DNA of 64,000 bases from Streptomyces violaceusniger (GCA_005405945.1 BJHW01000001.1:992001-1056000), one strand, 5' to 3'. Positions 54,224 to 63,098 are shown, counted from the first letter of the stretch. Made by a program: numbers and translations. Notes: generated from the letters alone by a model not told the origin.

Positions 54224-55438
54224 GTGAGCAGCGACTCTCCTCCCCCGCCCGAGCGACCGGGAGGGCGGGGCGTACGCCCTCGGCGTGGCACGGCCGGCGG
54301 ACCGGCGGGGCGCGCCTCGCGGGCGGTGGCGCGGGCCCGCCGCTCCGGCTCCGCGGCCCTGGCGGCGGCGGTGCGCCGGGCCGGGGACGAGCGCGGGCGG
54401 GTCCATCCCGGGCTGCGGCTGGCCGCCGCGTACGCATGGCGCCTGGTGGCCATCGGGGTGGCCGTCTATCTGGGGTTCACGGTACTGGGGCGGTTCGAGC
54501 TCGTCGCGATCGCGGTGTTCCTGGCACTGGTGGCCACCGCCTTGCTGCGGCCGCTGGCCGATCTGCTGGCGCGGGTGTTCCCCAGGCCGCTGGCGGTGGC
54601 GCTGGCGGTGTTCGGCACGCTGTTCGCGGTGCTGGGACTGCTGGCGCTGGTGGGGAGCGCGGCGGCCGCGGAGGCGGGCCGCCTGGTGGGTGAGTTGCGC
54701 GGCGGGATCGGCCGGATCGAGCGATGGCTGGAGGGGCCCCCGTTCCATGTGCGGCGCGGTGTGCTGTCGGGGGCCCACGACAAGGTCACCGCCTTTGTGT
54801 CACAGCATCGCGCGGCGCTGATCAGCAGGGCGCTCAGCAGTGCCGGGCGGGTCGTGGAGGCGGGCACGGCGGTGTTCCTGGCCCTGTTCTGTTCGATCTT
54901 CTTCATCCATTCCGGCGACCGGATGTGGCAGTGGTTCCGGGGCCAGCTCCCCGAGCGCGCCCGGTCCCCGTGGGACCGTGCGGCGCGGGCGGCGTGGACC
55001 ACCTTCGCCGGATACACCCGGGGCATCATCGTCGTGGCGGCCTCCAACGCGACCCTGGTCGGCATCGCCCTGTTCCTGCTGCGGGTGCCACTGGCCCTGC
55101 CGCTGACGCTGCTGGTCTTCTTCGCGACGTTCATCCCGCTGATCGGTTCGCCGATCGCGCTGGCGGTGGCCACGGTGGTTGCTCTGGCCGGGCGGGGTCC
55201 GGCCATCGCGGGCGTGGTGCTGTTGCTGATCGTGGCGGTCGGTCAGTTCGAGGGCCATGTCCTGCATCCGCTGGTGATGAGCTGGGCGGTACGGCTCCAT
55301 CCGGTGGTGGTGGCGATTTCGGTCATCGCCGGATCCCTCGTGGCGGGGGTGGTCGGGGCGGTGGTGGCCGTGCCCATGGTGTCCGTCGCCTGGTCGGTGA
55401 CGCGGGCGCTACGCGGGCGGCCGCCCGGCGAAGCCTGA
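54224..55438 (+). CDS. AI-2E/PerM-family membrane transporter
   Basis: 404 residues. A basic N-terminal tail is followed by about eight helices. LRLAAAYAWRLVAIGVAVYL, AVFLALVATALLRPLADLLA and LALAVFGTLFAVLGLLALVG open the fold. FFATFIPLIGSPIALAVATV and FEGHVLHPLVMSWAVRLHPV are typical conserved blocks of the UPF0118/AI-2E exporter family. GTG start with AAGG farther than usual. Many members export small molecules or act as Na+/H+ antiporters. Confidence 0.87.
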   Translation: MSSDSPPPPERPGGRGVRPRRGTAGGPAGRASRAVARARRSGSAALAAAVRRAGDERGRVHPGLRLAAAYAWRLVAIGVAVYLGFTVLGRFELVAIAVFLALVATALLRPLADLLARVFPRPLAVALAVFGTLFAVLGLLALVGSAAAAEAGRLVGELRGGIGRIERWLEGPPFHVRRGVLSGAHDKVTAFVSQHRAALISRALSSAGRVVEAGTAVFLALFCSIFFIHSGDRMWQWFRGQLPERARSPWDRAARAAWTTFAGYTRGIIVVAASNATLVGIALFLLRVPLALPLTLLVFFATFIPLIGSPIALAVATVVALAGRGPAIAGVVLLLIVAVGQFEGHVLHPLVMSWAVRLHPVVVAISVIAGSLVAGVVGAVVAVPMVSVAWSVTRALRGRPPGEA

Positions 55439-55531
55439 CCGGCGCCCCGGAACACCCGCGCGCAAGCGGCCGGGACATCCACGCGTCAGCGGCGGGACCA
55501 CCCGTACATCAGCGGCGGGAACCCGCCCCTA

Positions 55532-55571
55532 TAAATTGCAAACAAGATTCGCATTATCGTAATCTGCCGCC
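55532..55571 (+). promoter_or_regulatory. AT-rich promoter with inverted repeats before nsrR
   Basis: AGATT (55545) and AATCT (55561) frame an imperfect repeat, overlapped by TGCAAAC/ATTCGCA. Such AT-rich dyads upstream of nsrR/hmp pairs are typical NsrR sites; the start codon lies only seven bases after. Confidence 0.5.
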
Positions 55572-56021
55572 ATGCGGCTGACGAAGTCAACGGACCTGGC
55601 GCTCCGCACGATCATGCGGCTGGCGGTCACCGGCACCGAGCCCTGCACCGCCCGGCAGATCGCCGGGGAGATGCAGGTGCCCTACAGCCATCTGGCCAAG
55701 GTGGCGGCCCGGCTCCAGCACCTGGGCCTGATCGCGACACGGCGCGGCCGGGGCGGCGGGCTGACGCTCACCGCGACCGGGCGCACCGCCTCGGTCGGCC
55801 AGCTGGTCCGGGACCTCGAGGGGGTCGGCGACGTCGTCGACTGCGAGGGGGACGTGCCGTGTCCGCTGCGGCAGGGCTGCCGGCTGCGGATGGCGCTGCG
55901 CCGGGCGCAGGAGGCGTTCCTCGCCTCGCTCGATCCCCTCACGGTCGACGATCTGGTGGCGTCCCCGACCGGCCCGGTGCTGCTGGGGCTGGTCGGGCGC
56001 ACGCCCGGCTTGTCCCCATGA
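55572..56021 (+). CDS. nsrR: NsrR nitric-oxide-sensing repressor (Rrf2 family)
   Basis: 149 residues. The N-terminus RLTKSTDLALRTIMRLAVTG is characteristic of NsrR and its HTH contains CTARQIAGEMQVPYSHLAKV. CEGDVPCPLRQGC provides three Cys for the Fe-S cluster. Streptomyces NsrR carries a [4Fe-4S] cluster, binds NO and derepresses hmp genes. It is followed immediately by hmp (start 56087). Confidence 0.93.
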   Translation: MRLTKSTDLALRTIMRLAVTGTEPCTARQIAGEMQVPYSHLAKVAARLQHLGLIATRRGRGGGLTLTATGRTASVGQLVRDLEGVGDVVDCEGDVPCPLRQGCRLRMALRRAQEAFLASLDPLTVDDLVASPTGPVLLGLVGRTPGLSP

Positions 56022-56086
56022 GGCAGCCGTCCGGGTTGCGGAACCCGGATCCCGCCCCGCCGAGCCGTAATGACGAAGGGGTCACC

Positions 56087-57355
56087 ATGCCCGGTTCACT
56101 CATGCCGCTGAATACGAATCTGAGACACCAGTTAGGCCCGCTCATGCTCTCCCAGAAGTCCGCCGAGACCGTCCGCGCCACGCTGCCCGCCGTCGGTGAG
56201 GCCATCGGCACCATCACCGAGCTGTTCTACCGGAAGCTCTTCACGGCCCACCCCGAACTGCTGAGGAACATGTTCAACCGGGCCAACCAGGCCGCGGGCA
56301 CCCAACGGCAGGCCCTCGCGGGCGCGATCGCCGCGTTCACCACCGCCCTGGTGGAGCGGCCGGGCACCCGTCCCGACGCCCTGCTGAGCCGGATCGCCCA
56401 CAAGCACGCCTCGCTCGGGGTGAGCGCCGCGCAGTATCCGGTGGTGCACCGCCATCTGTCCGCCGCCATCGCGGAGGTGCTCGGCGACGCGGCCACCGAG
56501 GAGGTGGCCGCCGCCTGGGACGAGGTCTACTGGCTGATGGCCAACGCCCTGATCGAGATCGAGCGGCGGCTGTACGCGGAGCGGGGCGTGCTGGTCGGCG
56601 GGACCTGGCGGCAGTGGGAGGTGGTCGAGCGGACCCGGGAGACGGCGGATGTGGTCACCTTCCGGATCAGGCCGGCGGACGGCCGCCCCGCCCCGGCGTT
56701 CAAGGCGGGCCAGTACGTCTCGGTGCAGGTGGAACTGGCCGACGGGGCCCGGCAGATCCGCCAGTACAGCCTGACCAACGGCCCCGGTGCCACCGTGCAC
56801 TCCTTCTCCGTCAAGCGCGAGGACGCGGGCGAGGGCCCGGCCGGTGAGGTCTCCGGCCATCTCCACGACCATGTCCACGAGGGCGACGAGCTCACCGTCT
56901 CCGCGCCCTACGGCGACGTCGTGCTCGACACCACGGACTCACCGCTGCTGCTCGCCTCCGCCGGGATCGGCTGCACCCCGGTCGTGGCCATGCTGGAGGA
57001 ACTGGCGGCCAGAGGCCACCAGGCCCCGGTCGTCGCCGTCCACGCCGACCGCTCCCCCGCCGACCACGCGCTGCGCGCCGACCAGGAGCGGCTGGTCACC
57101 AAGCTGGCGCGGGGCACCGCCCACACCTGGTACGAGCGGCCCGAGGGCGACTGGCCGGCCGAGCGCACCGGCCGCGTCGACCTGTCCGGCATCGAGATCC
57201 CGGATGGCGTCCAGGCGTATCTGTGCGGGCCGCTGCCCTTCATGCGATCGGTGCGGACCCAGCTGCTGGAGCGGGGTGTGCACCCCTCCGCGATCCACTA
57301 CGAGGTCTTCGGCCCCGATCTGTGGCTGACGCGGGACGACGGCGAGGGCCACTGA
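56087..57355 (+). CDS. hmp: Flavohaemoprotein (NO dioxygenase)
   Basis: 422 residues. N-terminal globin (about 18-150) with FYRKLFTAHPELLRNMFN and the proximal-His region RIAHKHASLGVSAAQYPVVH. The FAD domain has RQIRQYSLTNGP; the NAD domain has LLLASAGIGCTPVVAMLEEL and QAYLCGPLPFMR. Converts NO to nitrate with NADH and O2. Preceded by nsrR after 65 nt, the usual NO-stress unit in Streptomyces. Confidence 0.95.
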   Translation: MPGSLMPLNTNLRHQLGPLMLSQKSAETVRATLPAVGEAIGTITELFYRKLFTAHPELLRNMFNRANQAAGTQRQALAGAIAAFTTALVERPGTRPDALLSRIAHKHASLGVSAAQYPVVHRHLSAAIAEVLGDAATEEVAAAWDEVYWLMANALIEIERRLYAERGVLVGGTWRQWEVVERTRETADVVTFRIRPADGRPAPAFKAGQYVSVQVELADGARQIRQYSLTNGPGATVHSFSVKREDAGEGPAGEVSGHLHDHVHEGDELTVSAPYGDVVLDTTDSPLLLASAGIGCTPVVAMLEELAARGHQAPVVAVHADRSPADHALRADQERLVTKLARGTAHTWYERPEGDWPAERTGRVDLSGIEIPDGVQAYLCGPLPFMRSVRTQLLERGVHPSAIHYEVFGPDLWLTRDDGEGH

Positions 57356-57442
57356 CGCCCACCGGCGCCCGTCCGCCCGATGTTGGCCGAATGAACTCGA
57401 ATGGCCCAGAGGCCGGTCGCTTTTGCCGAGGGGAACGTGGGA

Positions 57443-57500
57443 CCGTACGGACACGGGTTCTGTCCATTCCATGCGCAACCGTACGGAATGGTCCGTATGG
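57443..57500 (+). promoter_or_regulatory. Three CCGTACGG-like elements before a methyltransferase gene
   Basis: CCGTACGG at 57443 and 57479 and CCGTATGG at 57493. The first two are perfect palindromes. They lie in the 177 nt before the next gene. Spacing is 36 and 14 nt. Candidate operators of an unknown regulator. Confidence 0.5.
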
Positions 57501-57532
57501 TCCGTCCGGTACCCCCACATCGACGAGGAACC

Positions 57533-58351
57533 ATGGATCGCGAAAAGATCACTCTCAGCGGCGCTCAGGAGACCTTGCTCGCCACGCTGTACGGCAGGGC
57601 GCTGGACAGCCGTTCACCGGACTCCGTCCTGCACGACCACGCGGCCCGGGAGGCCGTGGAGCGCGTGGCCTACGACTTCGGCAAAACGGGGATGACGGAC
57701 ACGACGGCGATCGGCATCGCCCTGCGGGCGAAACAGCTCGACGACTGGGCCATGGAGTTCCTGGCCGAGCACCAGAAGGCGACCGTGCTCCACCTCGCGT
57801 GCGGTCTCGACACCCGGGTGCAGCGCCTCGACCCGCCCGCATCGGTGCGCTGGCTCGACGTCGACTACCCCGAGGTGATCGATCTGCGCCGACGGCTGCT
57901 TCCCGAGCCGTCGGGGACCTACGAGATGGTCGGCGCCTCGGTGACCGATGAGGCTTGGCTGCGCGAGGTGCCCGACGACCGGCCCACCGTGGTCGTCGCC
58001 GAGGGGCTGACGATGTATCTGCGCAAGGAGGAGGGCAAGCGGCTGATCCAGCGGATCACCGAGCGATTCCCCAGCGGCCAGCTGCTCTTCGACGTCTACG
58101 GGCCGCTGGGCATCCGGCTCCAGAAGATGGTCCCCGCGGTGCGCAACGCGGGCGCCACCCTCCACTGGGGCCTGGACGACCCCCATGAGGTCGAGACCTG
58201 GCACCCGGGGCTGACCTGCCTCGACGCGGTGCGCAGCGTGGACATGCCGGGGGTGGAGAAGATGCCCGCCTCCGGCCGGATGAGCATGCGGGTGATGGCG
58301 CGTCTGCCCGGTTTCCGGGATGTGGGCCGGATCCTGCGCTACCGCTTCTAG
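57533..58351 (+). CDS. Leucine-carboxyl-methyltransferase-family SAM enzyme
   Basis: 272 residues. VLHLACGLDTRVQRLDPPAS is SAM motif I of the PPM1/LCMT-like group (Tcmp), followed by RWLDVDYPEVIDLRRRLLPE and VVAEGLTMYLRKEEGKRLIQ, typical of tetracenomycin-type polyketide O-methyltransferases. In bacteria such enzymes often methylate carboxyl or hydroxyl groups of secondary metabolites. No cluster around it. ATG at 57533 with GAGG 6 nt upstream. Confidence 0.9.
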   Translation: MDREKITLSGAQETLLATLYGRALDSRSPDSVLHDHAAREAVERVAYDFGKTGMTDTTAIGIALRAKQLDDWAMEFLAEHQKATVLHLACGLDTRVQRLDPPASVRWLDVDYPEVIDLRRRLLPEPSGTYEMVGASVTDEAWLREVPDDRPTVVVAEGLTMYLRKEEGKRLIQRITERFPSGQLLFDVYGPLGIRLQKMVPAVRNAGATLHWGLDDPHEVETWHPGLTCLDAVRSVDMPGVEKMPASGRMSMRVMARLPGFRDVGRILRYRF

Positions 58352-58395
58352 CGGCTCCGGTCCGGCGCCGGGTGGGCCCGGCGCCGGGCCGGGCG

Positions 58396-58449
58396 GCTGA
58401 CCGCTCTTTGACGCCCACCAACGCTGACCGCTATTTGATGCCCACCAAC
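58396..58449. repeat. Perfectly adjacent 27-bp duplication at the end of the methyltransferase gene
   Basis: Copies at 58396-58422 and 58423-58449 begin GCTGACCGCT and end GCCCACCAAC, differing at two positions. The second copy contains the gene's stop codon; the first has a mutated stop equivalent. A recent tandem duplication. Confidence 0.8.
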
Positions 58450-59110
58450 ATGGAGTAGCCGTCCGTCAGCGGTTCGATCCAGCTGTCGCGGAACCCCGTC
58501 TCCGCCAGCCAGGCGCGGCCGTCTGCGGCCGTGTACCGGGGTGGCGCTGGGCCACCGCCACCGGGACGCAGCCCACCGCCCCGCCGACGTCCAGCACGGT
58601 CCGGTGGTCGGCCCAGGGGAACCGCTCGGCTATCACCATCGCCTTGCCCATGCTGAGCCCGGTCATTCCGTGCAGGAATCGCTCGAGGCCCTCCTGGTCG
58701 TGGTAGATGGCGTCGAAGACATCGCCGCCGTGCTTGTGCTCGTTCTGCGGTTTCCCGGTCCGCAGCGCCTCGGTGAGCGAGGCCCAGAAGGGATACAGCC
58801 TGCTGTTGGCCATCTCCAGGATGCCGCCCGCGTAGGTGGCCTTCTTACGGTCGAGAAAGGTGTCGGCGGACGGGCTGTTGCGGTACACGCCCTCGGACCG
58901 CTCCAGGAATCCGAGCGTCACCAGCGCGTCGAGGAAGTCGGCGGCGCCGCGCGGGTGCAGTCCAAGAGCCTCGGCCAGGTCACCGCCGGTGCGGGGGCCT
59001 TCGACGAGCCGGGAGAAGAGATCCAGTTCCACCGCGGTGAGCAGCGCCTTCGACGCCATGAAGCCAAGCCCGACCTCAAGAATGGGCTCGGGGCTGATCT
59101 CGTGCCGCAT
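58431..59110 (-). pseudogene. O-methyltransferase with internal deletion
   Basis: The N-terminal half (dimerisation domain with LELDLFSRLVEG-like AVELDLFSRLVEGPRTGGDL, then the SAM block VLDVGGAVGCVPVAVAQRHP) runs to about 58545. Beyond that, the next-frame sequence reads RYTAADGRAWLAETGFRDSW and ends DGYSMLVGIK, the normal C-terminal end of the same family. The 100-130 residues between, with the catalytic His and Glu, are gone. A deletion at a short GC-rich match is likely. The gene should be inactive. Also seen as a plain 214-residue frame, but its last 20 residues are not family-like. Confidence 0.7.
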
Positions 59111-59278
59111 AAGGCTCCCTCACTGTTCCCGGATGTGCGCTCTCACCGCACCTGACCGTATGTGGACCTCCTTACGCTACCGACTCGTTGCCCCCTACAC
59201 GGTTCGCCGCCCGGACGGCCGGGACGGGCGAGACGGACCCTTGACACCCCGTACGACAGCGTTTTCTGTTCGACGAAT

Positions 59279-59851
59279 GACATCGGGACGACGATCCGTC
59301 AGACGCAGCCGACGGCCGCTCGGCCTTCTCGCGGCCGCCGTCCTCGGCGCGGCCACCCTGGTCGCGCACCCCGCCGCCGCACACACCAACACAGACCACG
59401 CGGACCGCACCGGCGGCCAAGGGCACCACCTCCTACGTCGACTCCCGCTCCGGGGACGACGGGGGCCCTGGCACCAGCGCCGTCGGCGCCTGGCGCAGCC
59501 TGGACCGCGTCGGCCGGACCACCTTCCGGGAACTCCACGGTGCGCGACACCTCGTTCGCGGGCATCGTCGTCGAGCAGTACACCGGCGACGCGAAGGACG
59601 CCACCGACCCCACCGCGCGCACGGGCGACCCGCTGCTGGTGAACCCGGAGGTGTCCGGGCCGTACGGCACGGCCGACAGCGGACCACGGCCGGGCACCGC
59701 GCTGGGCTTCGCTCCCCGGCCGGGCTCACCGCTGATCGGCAACGGCACCGTCGTCCCGGACAACGGTGGCCGTGACTACCGTGGCGCCCCGCCCTACCGC
59801 GGCCGCCCCGATGTCGGCGCCGTCGAGGGAGCGCCGGACGGCCGCGCTTGA
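59279..59851 (+). pseudogene. Secreted parallel beta-helix protein with internal deletion
   Basis: ATG at 59279 gives a signal peptide (SRRPLGLLAAAVLGAATLVA, cut after HPAAA). In a shifted frame follows TTSYVDSRSGDDGGPGTSAV then AWRSLDRVGRTTF, the usual first repeat of pectate-lyase-like secreted proteins. Only the final part then appears in another frame, from STVRDTSFAGIVVEQYTGDA to PYRGRPDVGAVEG. At least 250 residues of coils are missing. Two frame changes and a deletion make it non-functional. Confidence 0.65.
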
Positions 59852-59884
59852 CCTTGCCGCAGCGGCAGGGTTTCTACTGGCCGC
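59848..59884 (+). promoter_or_regulatory. MerR-type promoter with operator, giving a leaderless mRNA
   Basis: -35 TTGACC (59848) and -10 TCTACT (59873) are separated by 19 bp. The spacer contains the dyad CTTGCC/GGCAGG (around GCAGC). The long spacer and central dyad are hallmarks of MerR-activated promoters. Transcription would start at or next to the ATG at 59885, so the mRNA is leaderless, fitting the lack of a ribosome site. Confidence 0.7.
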
Positions 59885-60625
59885 ATGCGCATCGGAGAAA
59901 TCGCCGCGCTCGTCGGAGTCACCTCCCGGACGGTGCGGCACTACCACCACATCGGTCTGCTGCCCGAGCCCCGGCGGCGCGCCAACGGATACCGGGTCTA
60001 CACCCTCCGGGACGCCGTTCTGCTGTCCCGGATCCGGCGGCTGACCGAGCTCGGGCTCGCCCTGGACGAGGTGCGGGACGTCCTCGCGGACGACGCCGGG
60101 CGTGAGCTGGCCGAGGTACTGGGCGAGTTGGACGCCGATCTCGCCCGCCAGGAACACGAGATCCAGCAGCGCCGCAGGGTGCTGGCGGCTCTGCTGGACG
60201 GCCCGCTCACACCCGACGCGCCACTCTCCCCCGCCCTCGGCGAACTCCTGAAGGCGGCGCCCGCCACCTCCTCGCCGACCGCCGCCAAGGACCGCGAGCA
60301 CCTGATGCTGCTCGAGGGGGTGATCGGCGGGGACGCGGTGTACGCGGCGCTGCGGCCGCTGGCCGATAACCCCGCCGTGCTCCCGATGTACGAGCGGCTG
60401 GACGAACTGGAGGGGGCCGCGGCGGACGATCCCCGGATCGCGCCGCTGGCCGAGGAACTGGTCGCCGCCGTACCGGACGAGGTGCTGGCGGCCATCCCGG
60501 AGCGCGGCCCGACGGCGACCGGCTTCGAGCAGGCGCTGCTCGACGACTACTCGCCCGCGCAGGCCGCGGTGGTGCGCCGGGTGATGGAGGGACTGACCGG
60601 CCGGCTGGGCGGGAGGGCGTCATGA
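59885..60625 (+). CDS. MerR-family regulator
   Basis: 246 residues. RIGEIAALVGVTSRTVRHYH and LPEPRRRANGYRVYTLRDAV form the winged HTH; the linker helix LDADLARQEHEIQQRRRVLA leads to an alpha-helical C-terminal domain (about 125-246), resembling those of larger MerR proteins that sense organic ligands. No Cys cluster, so not a metal sensor. Autoregulated through its MerR-type promoter. Its stop overlaps the next gene by 4 nt. Confidence 0.92.
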   Translation: MRIGEIAALVGVTSRTVRHYHHIGLLPEPRRRANGYRVYTLRDAVLLSRIRRLTELGLALDEVRDVLADDAGRELAEVLGELDADLARQEHEIQQRRRVLAALLDGPLTPDAPLSPALGELLKAAPATSSPTAAKDREHLMLLEGVIGGDAVYAALRPLADNPAVLPMYERLDELEGAAADDPRIAPLAEELVAAVPDEVLAAIPERGPTATGFEQALLDDYSPAQAAVVRRVMEGLTGRLGGRAS

Positions 60626-61305
60626 ACCGGCCGTTCGCACGGGCGGCGGCATGGGCGAAAGGCGTGGCGGAGACCCTGGTCCCGCCGGTCGCGCGCCGGC
60701 TCGTCCTGCACGAGGCCCGGGCTCTGCACAGCCTCGGACTGTGGGTGCTGCGCCGCCGCCACCAGGTTCCCGAGGGGGCGCTGGCCGTCGCCTACACCGG
60801 ACCCCAGACGGCCATGATGTACGGGATGATCTTCGTGTCGGTCATCGAGACGGTGGCGCTGGCCCTGGTGATCCCCTGGCCGGTGGTGCACGCGGTCCTG
60901 CTCGTCCTCGATGTGTACGGGGTGGTGCTGGTCCTCGCCCTGCACGCGGCCTGTGTGGTCCGGCCGCATGTCGTGGGTTCCGACGGCTCGCTGCGCATCC
61001 GCTACGGCGCACTGTTCGACCTGCGGGTTCCGGCCGCCACCATCGCCGCCGCCCGGGTCGACCGGCGCTATCCGGACGGACGGCTGGTGCGGCTGGGCCC
61101 GGACGGGGTGCTCGACCTCGCGGTGGGCAGCCAGACCACGGTGACGGTGGAGCTGACGGAGCCGGTGACGTTCGTACGGCCCCTCGGGCGCCGGGGCGTC
61201 GCCCGTACGCTCCGGTTCCACGCGGACGATCCGCGGGAAGCGGTCGCCGCGCTCACGCGGGTACGGGCAGAGGTGGCGCCGGACCCGTCAGCGGCGCCGC
61301 AGTGA
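60622..61305 (+). CDS. Two-helix membrane protein of unknown function
   Basis: 227 residues. Two hydrophobic segments close together (AMMYGMIFVSVIETVALALV, then VHAVLLVLDVYGVVLVLALH) are followed by a soluble C-terminal domain with VVGSDGSLRIRYGALFDLRV and LDLAVGSQTTVTVEL. The layout resembles bPH-like/DUF membrane proteins near MerR or anti-sigma genes. Coupled to merR (ATGA). May be what the MerR protein controls. Function unknown. Confidence 0.8.
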   Translation: MNRPFARAAAWAKGVAETLVPPVARRLVLHEARALHSLGLWVLRRRHQVPEGALAVAYTGPQTAMMYGMIFVSVIETVALALVIPWPVVHAVLLVLDVYGVVLVLALHAACVVRPHVVGSDGSLRIRYGALFDLRVPAATIAAARVDRRYPDGRLVRLGPDGVLDLAVGSQTTVTVELTEPVTFVRPLGRRGVARTLRFHADDPREAVAALTRVRAEVAPDPSAAPQ

Positions 61306-62306
61306 CGGGTCGAGCAGCGCGGGCGGAGTGTCGTGCTTCTCATGAGCGGCGAGGTCGGTGCCGGGGGCCACGATCGCGTCGATCGCGTCGAGCACATCGG
61401 CGGAGAGCACGGTGTCGGCGGCGGCGAGTTGTGTGTGCAGATGGTCCCGTGTGCGGGGGCCGATGAGCGCGCTGGTCACGGCGGGGTGCGCGGTGACGAA
61501 TCCGAGCGCGAGCTGGATCATGGTCAGACCGGCCTCGTCGGCGACCTCGGCCAGCCGCTCGACGGCGTCGAGCCGGGCCCGGTTGGAGGGGATGGTGACG
61601 TCGAAGCGCTCCGGCATGAACGCCGAGCGGCTGGTGGTGATGGACCGGCCCTCGCGGATGGCGCCCGACAGCCAGCCCGAGGCCAGCGGGGACCACACCA
61701 GCACGCCGAGCCCGTACTCCTCGGTGACGGGCAGTACGTCGCGCTCGATTCCGCGCTGCAGGATCGAGTAGCTGGGCTGTTCGGTGACATAACGGCTCAG
61801 GTGGTGCTCGCGGGCGGCCCACTGGGCCTGGACGACGCGGTAGGCGGGGAAGGTCGAGGAGCCGAAGTAGCGGATCTTCCCCGCGCGCTGGAGGTCGGTG
61901 AGCGCCGAGAGCGTCTCCTCGTCGCTGGTGGCCGGGTCCCACCGGTGGATCTGGTAGAGGTCCACGTGGTCGACGCCGAGCCGGCGCAGGCTGTTGTCGA
62001 GCTCGGTGACCAGCCAGCGGCGTGAGCTGCCCCGGTGGTTGGGCTCGTCGCCCATGGCAGGCCCGCCTTCGTGGCCAGCACGATGTCGTCGCGGCGGCCG
62101 GCGATGGCCTTGCCGACCATCTCCTCCGACTCGCCGGCGCTGTACATGTCGGCGGTGTCGATGAGGTTGATTCCGGCCTCGAGGGCGGCGTCGACGAGGG
62201 CGGTGGCCTCGTCCTGGGTGGTGCGTCCGATCCTGCCGAAGTTCATCGCGCCGAGCGCGAGGGAGCTGACCTGCACACCGGTGCGGCCCAAGGTGCGGTA
62301 CTGCAT
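61288..62306 (-). CDS. Aldo/keto reductase (one frameshift)
   Basis: 339 residues after adding one C near 62055. ATG at 62306. [20 protein letters not shown] (catalytic Asp/Tyr), LATKAGLP (Lys), [12 protein letters not shown] (His) and [20 protein letters not shown] (NADP end) are clear. Repair restores [19 protein letters not shown]. Closest in the window to the AKR at 45939. Overlaps the convergent membrane-protein gene by 18 nt. Divergent from a TetR gene across paired operators. Confidence 0.88.
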
Positions 62307-62400
62307 GACCGTGTTCCTCCACTGCGGGAAGCGTGGTGGCATTGCGCGGCGGCAACGCGTGGGTTGGTTGCCGGGCCCCTGCTCTGGCATCATAAGCAAA

Positions 62401-62439
62401 CGGAACCTGGCTCCGGTAAAGATACGGAACGCCGTTCCG
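62401..62439. promoter_or_regulatory. Two CGGAAC dyads in the AKR/TetR divergent promoter
   Basis: CGGAACCTGGCTCCG (62401-62415) and CGGAACGCCGTTCCG (62425-62439), centres 24 nt apart. The second is a perfect 6-bp dyad, the first has one mismatch in 7. They fit two stacked TetR dimers controlling both genes. Confidence 0.7.
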
Positions 62440-62472
62440 CTTGGCAAGGCCGACAGTGGAGGGAGCGGCGCG

Positions 62473-63063
62473 GTGAACGGCGCGGACAAGGGAGCGGGGC
62501 CCTCGGCCCGGTCCAAGCGGGCGGACGCCCGGCGCAATCAGGAGACCCTGCTCGACGCGGCCGCCTCGGTCTTCGTCGCCGCGGGCGTGGAAGCGCCGGT
62601 GCGCGACATCGCGGCCAAGGCCGGTGTCGGGGTGGGCACGATCTACCGTCACTTCCCGACGCGGGCGGACCTGATCATCGCCGTCTACCGGCACCAGGTC
62701 GAGGCCTGCGCCGAGGCCGGTCCGGCCCTGCTGGCGAGCAGCGCGACCCCGCACGCCGCGCTGGGCCAGTGGATCAATCTCTTTGTCGACTTCCTGGTCA
62801 CCAAGCACGGCCTCGCCGCCGTGCTGCGGTCCGACAACGCGGGCTTCGACACGCTGCACTCGTACTTCCTCGACCGCCTCCTGCCCGTGTGCACCCAGTT
62901 GCTCGACGCGGCGGCCGACGCCGGTGAGATCCGGCCCGGTCTGAAGGCGTACGAGCTCATGCGCGGCGTCGGAAACCTCTGCATCGGCGCCGAGAACGAC
63001 CGCGACTATGACGCACGCCGACTGGTCGCGCTCCTCGTCGAGGGACTGCGCCAACCGCACTGA
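62473..63063 (+). CDS. TetR-family repressor
   Basis: 196 residues from a GTG at 62473 with GGAGG upstream. [20 protein letters not shown] is the recognition helix, in front of helix [20 protein letters not shown]. The C-terminal region ([20 protein letters not shown] and [20 protein letters not shown]) matches the SbtR-like class. Likely binds the paired CGGAAC dyads just upstream and represses the aldo/keto reductase. Confidence 0.92.
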   Translation: MNGADKGAGPSARSKRADARRNQETLLDAAASVFVAAGVEAPVRDIAAKAGVGVGTIYRHFPTRADLIIAVYRHQVEACAEAGPALLASSATPHAALGQWINLFVDFLVTKHGLAAVLRSDNAGFDTLHSYFLDRLLPVCTQLLDAAADAGEIRPGLKAYELMRGVGNLCIGAENDRDYDARRLVALLVEGLRQPH

Positions 63064-63098
63064 CGGCACCCGATTTCTGAGTACGCACCTGAGTATCC

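Noticed and set aside
2390..62060. Programmed -1/+1 frameshifting in twelve genes
   Set aside because: No slippery heptamers with downstream structure, and the same kind of one-base loss in unrelated genes points to sequencing error.
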